Made by a program: the position numbers and the translations under genes. The notes below the pieces were generated by a model. It saw only the letters and a list, made by a program, of their open reading frames with translations. It did no database searches and was not told the DNA's origin. This document shows positions 34,490 to 43,841 of a DNA stretch of 64,000 nt, piece after piece; positions within the stretch are counted from its first letter, which is position 1; every line of letters starts with the position of its first letter. Source of the DNA: Candidatus Cloacimonas sp. (GTDB taxonomy: Bacteria > Cloacimonadota > Cloacimonadia > Cloacimonadales > Cloacimonadaceae); NCBI GenBank assembly GCA_035403355.1, contig DAONFA010000006.1, positions 8,994-72,993 of the forward strand, in the 5' to 3' direction.

Positions 34490-35410
34490 TTACTGCTTTC
34501 CTTCTTCTAACTTTATATTATTTTCATCTTCAGGTTCAGGAGTAGTTTTTTTGTCTTTATAAATCCGTTTAATTTTCCGCTTGCCATGACCGTAATTATA
34601 GCGATTGTAATACCGATTATAATAACCTCCGTATCCACCATAACGATAAGAACTGCCTAAACCTCCAGCTCCAATACCTTTTACTCCTAAAGCGGAAAGA
34701 AAATACATCAACAAACGGGTTCCGTAATAAATAAGAACGGCTCCCACGGCAAAAATAATAAGCCAGTTAATAAAAATGAGAGCTAAAGATTTAATTGTTA
34801 CTTCTATTGAACTGGTTTTCTGTTGTGGCACCAAGGTGATAAAGAGAAGAACATTATCTGCTTCCTTCAGCTTATCCAGATTGGAGCGCGTGTTTTGGAT
34901 TAGTGAATGCAACTCTTCTTTGCGCCTGTTTTGAGTATCGGTAGGAAAGCGGACATTATTTAACTCTGTCTGTTCTTTATCATAACCCTGTAAACGAACA
35001 AGTTCACTTTCATAATCAATGTTCACCAAGGCAGTATCAATATGTTCTGCTTGTGAATTTATTGAACCAACGCGATGCAATTTTTCTATAATGACAGGAA
35101 GGTCTCTTTTAGGAACACTGAAAATATAAGCACCAAACGAGCTTTCACTTTGCTTTCTTATCTGTTTGAGGGAATGTTCGCTAATGATTTTATCTATAAC
35201 TGTTTTCGCTTGATCAATATTGGGAGAAGAAAATGATATTTGCGCTTTATTAAGAAATTTAAGGTCACGATAATCATTCTGAGCGGGCTTAAAATCGTAG
35301 GTCTCATGTTTACCTGCTTTATCTTGCCATTGAACAATTGAAGCAGCCAAGGCAAGGAACACGATAAATACCGCAATCCCTTTTACTCTGCGTTTTTGTC
35401 TCTTATTCAC
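34490..35410 (-). CDS. DUF4349-like membrane protein
   Basis: A 306-aa protein with an N-terminal membrane anchor (VKGIAVFIVFLALAASIV), a periplasmic domain AQISFSSPNIDQAKTVIDKI...GAYIFSVPKRDLPVIIEKLHRVG, a coiled coil (LVRLQGYDKEQTEL ... NLDKLKEADN) and a second membrane region (LALIFINWLIIFAVGAVLIYYG). The C-terminus has a Gly/Tyr/Arg-rich stretch (GGYGGYYNRYYNRYNYGHG) and a charged tail. The order matches DUF4349 proteins of unknown function. It starts with GTG at 35410, one base after the recN stop. Confidence 0.75.
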   Translation of the reverse strand: MNKRQKRRVKGIAVFIVFLALAASIVQWQDKAGKHETYDFKPAQNDYRDLKFLNKAQISFSSPNIDQAKTVIDKIISEHSLKQIRKQSESSFGAYIFSVPKRDLPVIIEKLHRVGSINSQAEHIDTALVNIDYESELVRLQGYDKEQTELNNVRFPTDTQNRRKEELHSLIQNTRSNLDKLKEADNVLLFITLVPQQKTSSIEVTIKSLALIFINWLIIFAVGAVLIYYGTRLLMYFLSALGVKGIGAGGLGSSYRYGGYGGYYNRYYNRYNYGHGKRKIKRIYKDKKTTPEPEDENNIKLEEGKQ

Positions 35411-35411
35411 A

Positions 35412-37115
35412 TTAACCTCTTTTATTTATATCTTTTATTAGTTCTGCTGCATGTTTTAGTGCTGTGGAAGTTATTTTTCCGGACAGCATTCTGGCTATTT
35501 CCTCCAAGCGTTGTTCAGTTTCCACTTTGCGTATATCCACAAAGCTTTTCTCCCCTTGGGTGAATTTTTCTATTACCAGGTGCGTAGATGCTCTGGCAGC
35601 AATTTGTGCCAGGTGGGTAATACAAAGCACCTGTTGCATTTCTGCCAGTTGGGCAATAAAATCAGCTACTTTGGTAGCCGTTTTGCCTCCAATTCCTGCT
35701 TCAATTTCGTCCAAAATAATCAGTTTGGGCTCTAATCGGGATGCCAGAACTTTTTTAATTGCCAGCAAAATTCTGGATAATTCACCACCGCTAACTACTG
35801 CAGCCAGAGATTTTAATTCAAAACCAGGATTAGCTGAAAAAAGAAATTCCACGCTATCCTGTCCGCTCTCTGTAACGGCAGATATGTATTCTGAAATTAA
35901 AAAATTATCCTCAGCTTTTTTGTCAATCCTAATTTCCAATATTCCTTCGGGAATGCTTAGAGTGCGGATATTTTCCTGTAGTTCCTTACTAAGTGCTACC
36001 GCTGATTTTTGTCTTTTGCAGGAAAGTTCTTCGCCTTTTTTTTGCAGGAAGGCAAAGTCCTTTTGCAGGATTTGGGTAAGTTCCGCAATTTTCTTTTCGT
36101 TATCTGCAAAAGAGGCAATTTGGGCAGCGCGTTCCGTAAAAAGTTGCAGCAATTCTTCAATACTGCGAACTTTATGTTTATACGCCAGGGAATTGATTAA
36201 ATCCAAACGCTCCTGGATTTTTTCCAAACGCAGAGGATCAAAAGAGATTTTTTCTTTGGTACCGGAAAGATTATTAGCTGCTTCCTGCAGGTTTTCCAAT
36301 GCCTGTTGCAGACAATCGGCGGCATTTTTTATATCTGCATTGAAGTGTTCATAGTGTTTCAGTTTGGTTAAGTAACCGCTAAGAACATCAAAAACGCTAT
36401 TTTCCCCCTCAAAAAGTTCGGCAGTAATTTGTTCGCAGAGTTCTGTTATTTCCCCGGTATGAGAAAGCAATTCATATTCGTTTTGCAGTTCTATATCTTC
36501 ATTGATGTGTAACTTGGCATTTTCCAGTTCTTCAAATTGATAGCGGTATAGGTCATTTATCTGTTTTTGCTTATCTGTTTCTGCTTTCAGTTCTTCCAGT
36601 GTTTTCATTGCTGCTTTCATTTCTCTATAGGAAGTGGCAAATTCCTCTCGCAGGGGTAACAGACCGGCATAAGAATCAAGTAAATCAAGTTGATAGGCAG
36701 GTGATAATAAGAGTTGCTGATCACGCTGGTGATGAAAGTCAATCAGGTAATTCTTCAATTCTTTCAGTAAACTTACAGCTGTTCTGCGGCAATTCAAAAA
36801 GTAGGCAGATTTGCCGTTAGGGCTTATTTCTCTGGCTACAATCAGCTCGTCTTCCGTTTCTATACCGTTATCCGTAAGGAAGCAATTAAGTTCTTTAGCT
36901 TGTTTAATATTAAAAGTTGCCTCCAGATAAATGGGCTGGCTTTTATCAAATGCCTCAATGCCGGGTAAATTCTCTCCGCAAATTAAAGAAATTGAGCCCA
37001 CCAGAATAGATTTACCGGCTCCTGTTTCACCACTGATAATAGTTAAGCCCTTATCCAAAGTAAGGCGTAATTCAGTCACCAGCAGATAGTTTTTCAGATA
37101 AAGCTCGGTTAACAT
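35412..37115 (-). CDS. recN: DNA repair protein RecN
   Basis: A 567-aa SMC-like ATPase in double-strand break repair. Walker A is GETGAGKS (29-36), then a long coiled coil (about 150-350), and the C-terminal lobe has the signature VVSGGELSRILLAIKKVL and Walker B LIILDEIEAGIGGKTA with CITHLAQIA. It is normal in length. It overlaps nadK by one base (TAATG), a gene order (nadK-recN) seen in many bacteria. Confidence 0.96.
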   Translation of the reverse strand: MLTELYLKNYLLVTELRLTLDKGLTIISGETGAGKSILVGSISLICGENLPGIEAFDKSQPIYLEATFNIKQAKELNCFLTDNGIETEDELIVAREISPNGKSAYFLNCRRTAVSLLKELKNYLIDFHHQRDQQLLLSPAYQLDLLDSYAGLLPLREEFATSYREMKAAMKTLEELKAETDKQKQINDLYRYQFEELENAKLHINEDIELQNEYELLSHTGEITELCEQITAELFEGENSVFDVLSGYLTKLKHYEHFNADIKNAADCLQQALENLQEAANNLSGTKEKISFDPLRLEKIQERLDLINSLAYKHKVRSIEELLQLFTERAAQIASFADNEKKIAELTQILQKDFAFLQKKGEELSCKRQKSAVALSKELQENIRTLSIPEGILEIRIDKKAEDNFLISEYISAVTESGQDSVEFLFSANPGFELKSLAAVVSGGELSRILLAIKKVLASRLEPKLIILDEIEAGIGGKTATKVADFIAQLAEMQQVLCITHLAQIAARASTHLVIEKFTQGEKSFVDIRKVETEQRLEEIARMLSGKITSTALKHAAELIKDINKRG

Positions 37116-37969
37116 TACTTGCCTAAATTCAATTTCCTGCGCAGGATTTGATAGAAAGTCCGATTAGAGAGTTTTATAAAGGAAACGCTGCGTTCTGAGG
37201 CGGTTACTAAAACTTCATCCCCTTCCAAAATGGCTTGAGAGTTTTGACCGTCAATTTGCAGCATTGCTGCTTGGCTTAAGCCGTAAACCTTCATCAATAG
37301 ATGTTCCGTTGCTGGAAAAACCATAGGCCTGATAGCTAAAATATGGGGATTGAGCGGTGCCAGAACAATTGCCTTCATTTCCGGAGCTAAAATAGGACCC
37401 CCGGCTGCAAGTGAATAAGCAGTTGAACCGGTAGGAGTTGCAGCAATCACTCCATCGCAACGGGTATCAAAAACATAGCGTCCACCGGCTTTAATTCTGA
37501 TGTGAATTAGTCCCGGGCTTTCCGCTTTATGAATTACAACATCGTTTAATGCCAATGCTTCATAGATAATTTTCCTCTCGCGTTTCAAACGGCATTCAAT
37601 CAACATTCTTTGCAGGAGACGGTATTTCCCCTGTTTTAAATTCTGAATGGAAGAAGCAATTTCCGGCAGCACACTTTCCGAAAGGAAACCCAAATAGCCG
37701 AGATTAATACCTAAAATCGGAGCTCCGGTTAAAAGAGCCAAGTCCTTGGCTTTCAAAATAGTGCCATCTCCTCCGAAAACCAGAATGCAATCTATGTGTT
37801 TCCGGTTTGCCGGTTTGGGCAAGGGTTTAAACAGTTCTTTAGGTAAATCGGGAATGGTATCTATGCTGAAGAAATTTACATCGGAATGATTACGCAATTT
37901 CTCCAGCAAGTTGTAGATACTTTTTTTATCGCTGAAGGCAGGATTGATGTAAACGGCAAAGTTCTGCAT
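37115..37969 (-). CDS. nadK: NAD kinase
   Basis: A 284-aa ATP-NAD kinase. The GGDGT motif at 66-70 (VFGGDGTILKAKD), ILGINLGYLGFLSE, the NDVVIHK segment and the glycine-rich TPTGSTAYSLAAGGPIL are all present. It produces NADP. It overlaps rsgA upstream and recN downstream by one base each, so the three are translationally coupled. The N-terminal start ATG 37969 lies inside the rsgA stop (TAATG). Confidence 0.97.
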   Translation of the reverse strand: MQNFAVYINPAFSDKKSIYNLLEKLRNHSDVNFFSIDTIPDLPKELFKPLPKPANRKHIDCILVFGGDGTILKAKDLALLTGAPILGINLGYLGFLSESVLPEIASSIQNLKQGKYRLLQRMLIECRLKRERKIIYEALALNDVVIHKAESPGLIHIRIKAGGRYVFDTRCDGVIAATPTGSTAYSLAAGGPILAPEMKAIVLAPLNPHILAIRPMVFPATEHLLMKVYGLSQAAMLQIDGQNSQAILEGDEVLVTASERSVSFIKLSNRTFYQILRRKLNLGK

Positions 37970-39039
37970 TATAAGCTCGCATATAGATATTGATAGCTAT
38001 CGTAGCGTTCATAAGGAATAATACCTTTATCCACCGCTGCCAAAACAGCACAGCCCTCTTCATTGATATGGCGGCAATTGTTGAATTTGCATTTACTGTA
38101 AAAGCGGTTAAAACCGGGAAAAACCTTAGGGATATGTTGTTTATCTTCACTGTGTAAAGAGATGGTTTTTATGCCGGGGGTATCTAACAGATAACCTCCA
38201 AAGCTCCAGGGAATTAGAGTTGACTGGGAAGTGGTATGTTTACCTTTTTCATTATAATCACTAACCTCTGCGGTAGGAAGATTTAAAGAGGGTTCCAAAT
38301 AGTTTATCAAAGAGGTCTTTCCGGTTCCCGAGTGCCCTGTAAACACCGATTCCTTATCTTTCAGCAATTCCTTTAATTCCTGCATCCCGCTACCAGTAAC
38401 CGCAGAAGTGCAAATTAAAGTATAACCTGAACTTTGGTAATAGGCAATTTGGTTTGCCAATTCATCTTCCTCTTCTTTTTTTAGAAGGTCTATTTTGTTA
38501 ATGACTATAATCGGTTCCAAACCCTGAATAGCTACAATGCAAAGATAGCGGTCTATCAGTCCTGCTTTAAATCTTGGTTTTTTCCAGGAGGAAGTGATAA
38601 TTACCTGATCAATATTAGCTGCCAGGATAATCTCTTTTTGAAAACTTCCTGTCCCATAACGAATTAGAGCTGAGCACCGAGGCAAAATTTTTTCAATGCG
38701 TTTTTCGGCAGCAGGGGCAATATCAACGGCTACAAAATCACCTACAGCAGCAATTGTATGGCTTTGATACAAAAATTGTTTCAAGCGTCCGCTCATTTTG
38801 GCTATTACTTTTTCACCGTTAATATCTACCACATAGCGGTAGTTACTTTTAATTTCCAGAATTCTGCCTGTCACCAGTTCCAGTCCTTCTTTATAGGACT
38901 TATTTGCTTTTGTACTGATGCGAGCGGTCTTAAATTCTGCCTTTTCTTTTAGGTCATCCAGTAAATCCGGATCAGGTATTTGGACATTTTTTATTCTTTC
39001 CGTCCAGCGTCTTGTCTTCTTTTTATCTTTTTGTTTCAT
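37969..39039 (-). CDS. rsgA: Ribosome small subunit-dependent GTPase A
   Basis: A 356-aa circularly permuted GTPase that helps 30S maturation. An N-terminal OB fold (about 55-110) is followed by G4 VINKIDLL, G1 GHSGTGKTSLIN and G3 DTPG in permuted order, and a C-terminal zinc motif (SKCKFNNCRHINEEGC). A basic N-terminal extension of about 50 residues (KQKDKKKTRRWTERIKN) precedes the OB fold. SD GGAGGG lies 3 nt before ATG. Confidence 0.96.
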   Translation of the reverse strand: MKQKDKKKTRRWTERIKNVQIPDPDLLDDLKEKAEFKTARISTKANKSYKEGLELVTGRILEIKSNYRYVVDINGEKVIAKMSGRLKQFLYQSHTIAAVGDFVAVDIAPAAEKRIEKILPRCSALIRYGTGSFQKEIILAANIDQVIITSSWKKPRFKAGLIDRYLCIVAIQGLEPIIVINKIDLLKKEEEDELANQIAYYQSSGYTLICTSAVTGSGMQELKELLKDKESVFTGHSGTGKTSLINYLEPSLNLPTAEVSDYNEKGKHTTSQSTLIPWSFGGYLLDTPGIKTISLHSEDKQHIPKVFPGFNRFYSKCKFNNCRHINEEGCAVLAAVDKGIIPYERYDSYQYLYASL

Positions 39040-39063
39040 TTCCCTCCGGAGAGTAACCTGAAG

Positions 39064-41985
39064 CTATTTAAGTGCAGGGATTATCGCATCAAAAAGTTCG
39101 GCTGCTTCTTTCACTTTGGTTTCCGAGCCGAAAACAGCATAATGATTTTTGCTCATAACCGCTTCCACCAGTTCGGCATAGTTTCTTATATCTTCAATTT
39201 TTGCGGCAAGCACCTCATCTCTGATTTGCTGTCTATCTTCAAAAGTGAAGCCGGTAATATAATCCTCATCGGCTTTATCGCCAATTCCTTCAGGAGTTAG
39301 AGGAAAATCTAACAAGGATATTTCCCCGATGATGTATTTATCAAATTCCCGTTTATTACAATCAAAATTCCTTAAAAATTCGGGTATGGTATTATATATT
39401 TCCAGGGTTTCTCTTAAGTTCGGATCGCGGTAGGAAACAAAGAATACATAACCGCCCAAAGTAAAATCACTCATATTACCGTAAGCGCCACCTTTCACAC
39501 GCAATTCCTGGTATAGATAGTTGTTTTTTAAAATATTATTCAGCACTCTCAGTTTTCCGCTGTAGGAATATCCCTTGCGGAAAAAGTTACCCCCTTTAGC
39601 GCAGAATTGAACTTGCACCGGGGCATAAATACCTTCGTTAAAATCCCGCACGGCAAAATGACTTTCCACAGGAGCAAATGCTTCCGGGGAAATGGAATCT
39701 ACCAAAGTTCCCAATTCATCTACGGCAGAAGGAATAAGCTCTGCATCGGCAGTAATACTGATTAGTAAATTATGAGTAGTAAAGAAGGTCTTCTTAATCC
39801 AGTTCAGTTCCTCAATTATTTCGTCTATGGCGGAATCCATATTACTTACCAGGTCACACAAAAAATGGTAGTATCCCAATCCGTGAGTGATATCTGTCCA
39901 GTGGTAAAGCTGGGAAAGTGGTTTCAGCATTCTTTGAATGGCAATATTATGTCCCCTGAAAGGTAGCATTGCTTCACTTTTGGCTTTTAATTCCGCCAGC
40001 AGTTTTTTTAAGCGTTCCGGTTCTTCAAATAGCGGTTTTAAGGCAAAGTCGGAGGAAAGCTCCATCATTTTTCCGAATTTATCTTTAACCGCCTTACCGC
40101 GTAAAACAATCTTGGGCAAAATATCATCCGGGGTTTGGTAACTGTTAAAAAGAGCTATATCCAAATAAATTCCACCGGTATTACTGTCAATTTCCGTAGC
40201 GCGTTTGGTATAGCTATAGTTTTCGCTGTTCATCCATTCCACTAATTGAGTGTAAAGTTCAATCCAGGGCAGGTCTTCTTCTTCTGCATAAGCAAGGTCA
40301 AAGTAGGTCTTAAAATAGACAATTCCATTTGTGGTTACCGGATGTTTCAGCACCTTAATTCCATTCCAGGTTTCTTCTTCAGTGGGATAGCGTTTGGCTT
40401 GAGGATTAAGGTCTTTTAAAGAAAGCATCGGAATCTTTTCCAGATTCTCTCTTTTTTCGGGTTCTTCCTGCCATTTTACCAGTTGCCGGTTAAATTCAAT
40501 CAGTTTGGCGATTTCTTTTTTCTTCATTTTTTTCTTCAGCGCAGCTAATTTATCAGCGGTTTCCTGTTCCATTTTCTGAATTAAACCGGGAACAGGAACA
40601 AAGGTAATTTGGCTGGAATGTTTATTTTTCAGCAATGCCTTTTCCAGCAATTCTTCAAAATAGGGTTCTTTCAATCCCTTACGCAGTTCTTTCAGCATTG
40701 GTTCAAAGGCAAGTTTATCCAAAGGATTGCCGTTATGCATCCAAAGTCCTTGGGAATTAAGAGCATAAATCAAACCCTTGGGATAGTATCTATATTCAGA
40801 TTCCCGCAAGGAAAATTCCGTTTTATTGATTACTGCCTCAATCAGGTTTTTATCCAAACCTTCTTTCGCTATTCTTTTCAATTCCTGCTTAATCAGTTTT
40901 GCCAGGGCATCAATGTTTTCCTGTTTCACTTGTTTACACAGAAGAAAGATAGTTGGTTGCAGCATATCTTCATCCACGGAAATTGAGCTGTCTTTGGCAT
41001 AGCCGGATTCCTGAATTGCCTTTTTTAAAGGTGAAGCAGGGCTATCCATCAGCATTTCGGCTAATGCTTTTAATGCTTGAGGCAGATATTTATCGGTAAT
41101 TTGTCCATAAGTCCAGTTCAAAGAAAGATAATATTGGTCTTCAATATTTTTGCCTTCTTCAACGGGGATTTCCATATTCAAAACTTTGGTTTTACTGAAG
41201 GGTTTTTGCAGCGGAACTTGCACTTTTTGCTGATTATCTTCAAATTGGGATAAGTATTCCTCATCAATAACTTTAAGCGCCTGCTCAATATCCATATCTC
41301 CGTAAAGGGTTATTTTACTGTTTGCGGGATGATAATATTTGCTGTGGAAGGCAAGAAACTTTTCATAAGTAAGTTCCGGTATCGCATCAGGATCGCCTCC
41401 ACTTTCAAAACCGTAAGGTGTATCAGGGAATTGTGCCTGTTTGCTTTTCCTGCCGATATTACTTTCCGGAGAAGAAAAAGCACCTTTCATTTCGTTATAA
41501 ACAACTCCGCGATAATTCAGGGGAGCATCTTCAGCAGTTAATTCCAAATGCCAGCCCTCTTGGTGAAAGATATTAGGTTCAGCGTATATATTGGGAAAAA
41601 ATACTGCATCCAGGTAAACCCGCATCAAATTTATAAAATCCTTATCATTTGTGCTGGCTACGGGGTAGCAGGTCATATCGGAAAAAGTCATAGCATTAAC
41701 GAAAGTATTCATACTTCCTTTAACCAGTTCCATAAAAGTACTTTTGGCGGGGTAGTTTTTACTTCCGTTTAGGACAGAATGTTCCAAAATATGAGGACAG
41801 CCGCTGTTATTTTCCGGAACTGTCTTGAATCCAATCATAAAAACCTTGTTATTATCAGCGCATTGATAGTGAATAAGTTCAGCGCCGCTTTGCAAATGCT
41901 GATAGCGGTAAGCAGTGGTCTTTATCTCTTTAATTTCCCTTTTTTCAATCAGCTGGAAGCCGGAGAGCAACTTTTTTTGTTTCAT
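39064..41985 (-). CDS. M16C family metallopeptidase (presequence protease-like)
   Basis: A 973-aa inverzincin-type zinc peptidase. The HxxEH motif is H65-ILE-H69 (CPHILEHSVLNG) and NTFVNAMTFSDMTCYPVAS follows, as in presequence protease/Cym1-like M16C enzymes. The second, inactive M16 half and the 'M16C associated' middle domain (about 480-720) are present, so it is full length. There is no signal peptide; it is probably a cytoplasmic oligopeptidase for peptide clearance. It lies 10 bp after dapA and 24 bp before rsgA. SD AGAGGTG. Confidence 0.92.
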   Translation of the reverse strand: MKQKKLLSGFQLIEKREIKEIKTTAYRYQHLQSGAELIHYQCADNNKVFMIGFKTVPENNSGCPHILEHSVLNGSKNYPAKSTFMELVKGSMNTFVNAMTFSDMTCYPVASTNDKDFINLMRVYLDAVFFPNIYAEPNIFHQEGWHLELTAEDAPLNYRGVVYNEMKGAFSSPESNIGRKSKQAQFPDTPYGFESGGDPDAIPELTYEKFLAFHSKYYHPANSKITLYGDMDIEQALKVIDEEYLSQFEDNQQKVQVPLQKPFSKTKVLNMEIPVEEGKNIEDQYYLSLNWTYGQITDKYLPQALKALAEMLMDSPASPLKKAIQESGYAKDSSISVDEDMLQPTIFLLCKQVKQENIDALAKLIKQELKRIAKEGLDKNLIEAVINKTEFSLRESEYRYYPKGLIYALNSQGLWMHNGNPLDKLAFEPMLKELRKGLKEPYFEELLEKALLKNKHSSQITFVPVPGLIQKMEQETADKLAALKKKMKKKEIAKLIEFNRQLVKWQEEPEKRENLEKIPMLSLKDLNPQAKRYPTEEETWNGIKVLKHPVTTNGIVYFKTYFDLAYAEEEDLPWIELYTQLVEWMNSENYSYTKRATEIDSNTGGIYLDIALFNSYQTPDDILPKIVLRGKAVKDKFGKMMELSSDFALKPLFEEPERLKKLLAELKAKSEAMLPFRGHNIAIQRMLKPLSQLYHWTDITHGLGYYHFLCDLVSNMDSAIDEIIEELNWIKKTFFTTHNLLISITADAELIPSAVDELGTLVDSISPEAFAPVESHFAVRDFNEGIYAPVQVQFCAKGGNFFRKGYSYSGKLRVLNNILKNNYLYQELRVKGGAYGNMSDFTLGGYVFFVSYRDPNLRETLEIYNTIPEFLRNFDCNKREFDKYIIGEISLLDFPLTPEGIGDKADEDYITGFTFEDRQQIRDEVLAAKIEDIRNYAELVEAVMSKNHYAVFGSETKVKEAAELFDAIIPALK

Positions 41986-41995
41986 TTATCACCTC

Positions 41996-42871
41996 TTATA
42001 TCAATTTATAGTCCTGCAAACATTGTTTTAACAGAGCACGATTATTTTCCAGTAAAGGACACATCGGACTGCGGAAAACCAAAGATATTATTCCCATCAT
42101 TGCCAGTGCCTCTTTTGCGGGAATAGGATTGGTTTCAATAAACATCATTTCATTTAAGCGAGCCAAATATTGATGTTGTTTAGCAGCAGTAACAAAATCA
42201 CCCTGCAAACAAGTAGCTATATGTTCACTCATTAGTTTAGGAGCCACATTAGCTGTAACGGAAATAGTTCCTTTCGCACCAACTGCAATTAAAGGAAGGT
42301 TCAAAGCATCTTCTCCACACATAAGGGAAAAATTTTCCGGGGCATCACGCACAATTTGAGTTGCTTGCACTAAATTTCCGGTTGCTTCTTTAATTCCTGC
42401 AATGTTTGGATAGGTCTTTGCCAGTTCAACAGTCGTAGCTGCGGTCATATTTACTCCCGTCCTTCCAGGGACATTATAAATTACAATGGGAATATCTACT
42501 TTGGAAGCAATCGTGCCAAAGTATTCCAGCATTCCTTTTTGCGTGGGCTTGATGTAATAGGGAGTAATAATTAAAGCATAATCAGCTCCCAGTTCTTTTG
42601 CTTTTTGAGTGGCAGCCAGGGTCTGATGCAAATTGTTTGTTCCCGTGCCAATTATCACAGGTAACTTGCCGTCAATCTTTCTCAAAGCAAAACGCAACAG
42701 AGCATCTTTTTCATCGGAAGCCAAAGCACTTGTTTCCGCAGTTGTTCCTAAAAGTAAGATACCGGTTGTTCCATTATCCAGATGAAACTGGATAAGGTCT
42801 TCCAAAGCAGTCCAGTCAATACTGCCATTTTTGAAAGGAGTAATCAGGGCAACATAAGTTCCTTGCAGCAT
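41996..42871 (-). CDS. dapA: 4-hydroxy-tetrahydrodipicolinate synthase
   Basis: A 291-aa TIM-barrel aldolase condensing pyruvate with aspartate semialdehyde in the lysine/DAP pathway. The Schiff-base lysine is in NIAGIKEATG, with the catalytic tyrosine in PIVIYNVPGRTG and the TT pair in LLGTTAETSAL. The ATG at 42871 is chosen (SD GGAGG, 8 nt upstream); an in-frame start five codons upstream overlaps that SD. It heads the long minus-strand operon; no other dap gene is nearby, so its inclusion seems to be positional. Confidence 0.95.
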   Translation of the reverse strand: MLQGTYVALITPFKNGSIDWTALEDLIQFHLDNGTTGILLLGTTAETSALASDEKDALLRFALRKIDGKLPVIIGTGTNNLHQTLAATQKAKELGADYALIITPYYIKPTQKGMLEYFGTIASKVDIPIVIYNVPGRTGVNMTAATTVELAKTYPNIAGIKEATGNLVQATQIVRDAPENFSLMCGEDALNLPLIAVGAKGTISVTANVAPKLMSEHIATCLQGDFVTAAKQHQYLARLNEMMFIETNPIPAKEALAMMGIISLVFRSPMCPLLENNRALLKQCLQDYKLI

Positions 42872-42947
42872 TTTTTTTACCTCCAAGGTTATCTATCCTT
42901 ATCTCTAAACATATTTTATTCCATTTTAGCCAAAGAGAGCATTTTCG

Positions 42948-43421
42948 TCAATCAAAAAAAGAGGAAAGGGTTATTCTTTTAAGCAATTTACTTCTCCGGA
43001 TAATGCTGCATCGCTTCCCCCTGCTTTTACCTAAGGAAAATATACAAAAACCCAATAGACATCCCGCAAAATAGCAAAACAGGTCACTTATCCGAAAACC
43101 AAAACCCAAAAGCAAACCCCCGATAAGCGTGGCACGAATTGTTTCCAGCCAGGCAGGATGCCACAATTGACTAAGCTCTATTAAACAGGAAAAATTATAG
43201 GTAATCAGCCCTATCTCCCAATTTCTTTGCCGGGGAAAAAGCCACCTAAAAATAGCAAAAAAAGCCAAAGCCCACATTGTATCGCCGGTATAAGCAACAA
43301 AAAATTGCGGCAAAATATTTGCTCCTTTGCGCGAAGCAATTCCCAAAATTGCGCTTAATACAAAAACCGCAAAAGGAAATCCCCCTTTCAGAACACTTTT
43401 GCCTGCGTTATTTTTTTTCAT
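42948..43421 (-). CDS. DUF2809-like membrane protein
   Basis: A 157-aa protein with four to five hydrophobic segments. The conserved segment YTGDTMWALAFFAIFRWL followed by FSCLIELSQLW and WLETIRATLIGGLLLGFGF is the pattern of DUF2809/YjgA-like proteins (small VanZ-like membrane family). The function is unknown. The C-terminal 30 residues are basic. It lies 76 bp upstream of dapA on the same strand; coupling is not obvious, and its SD is weak. Confidence 0.7.
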   Translation of the reverse strand: MKKNNAGKSVLKGGFPFAVFVLSAILGIASRKGANILPQFFVAYTGDTMWALAFFAIFRWLFPRQRNWEIGLITYNFSCLIELSQLWHPAWLETIRATLIGGLLLGFGFRISDLFCYFAGCLLGFCIFSLGKSRGKRCSIIRRSKLLKRITLSSFFD

Positions 43422-43638
43422 TCGCTTCGCTACCTTGAATTTCGTCCTTTCTCTTCATCTGAAAAACAAAAACAATATCTCCCAAACAAGTATTTCAGTC
43501 AAGGACTTTGTATGCTGATTACTATCTTGGAAATACAGACCTGCAGCTAAATTTTATCCGGATCCCTACTTGCACCGGAATCCGCAGTGGACCGGAAAAT
43601 ACTTATGTAAGATCAAGATGAAAACTATATAAGATAGA

Positions 43639-43841
43639 TTATATTATTAAACTAATCATACTATCTATGTAACTAGGGTCTTCCATAAAAACCACATTTT
43701 TCTTTAGATACTCTTCTGGATCATAACCTCGGAGCTTTAGCTCTTATTTGGGGGTCCCTGACAGTATCCAGCAACTAAGGATTACTTTAGGATCAGTTTA
43801 TTGGTAAATTTATGGGTTTTTAGAGTAGTTTTGCGTGCCAT
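43639..43841 (-). pseudogene. Remnant ORF downstream of rhuM
   Basis: An ATG overlaps the rhuM stop by one base (TAATG) and opens a frame MARKTTLKTHKFTNKLILK that stops after 19 codons. In another frame, 43639-43746 reads as a plausible C-terminus (LRGYDPEEYLKKNVVFMEDP...SLII, stop). The two pieces look like the ends of one gene with the middle lost. The remaining part of 43422-43638 shows nothing. Confidence 0.4.

Noticed and set aside
42872..42886. Five-codon N-terminal extension of dapA
   Set aside because: It would cover the strong GGAGG site that serves ATG 42871.
43422..43638. tRNA or small RNA gene in the gap
   Set aside because: No TPsiC-like or anticodon-arm pattern was found; no strong hairpin with U-tract.
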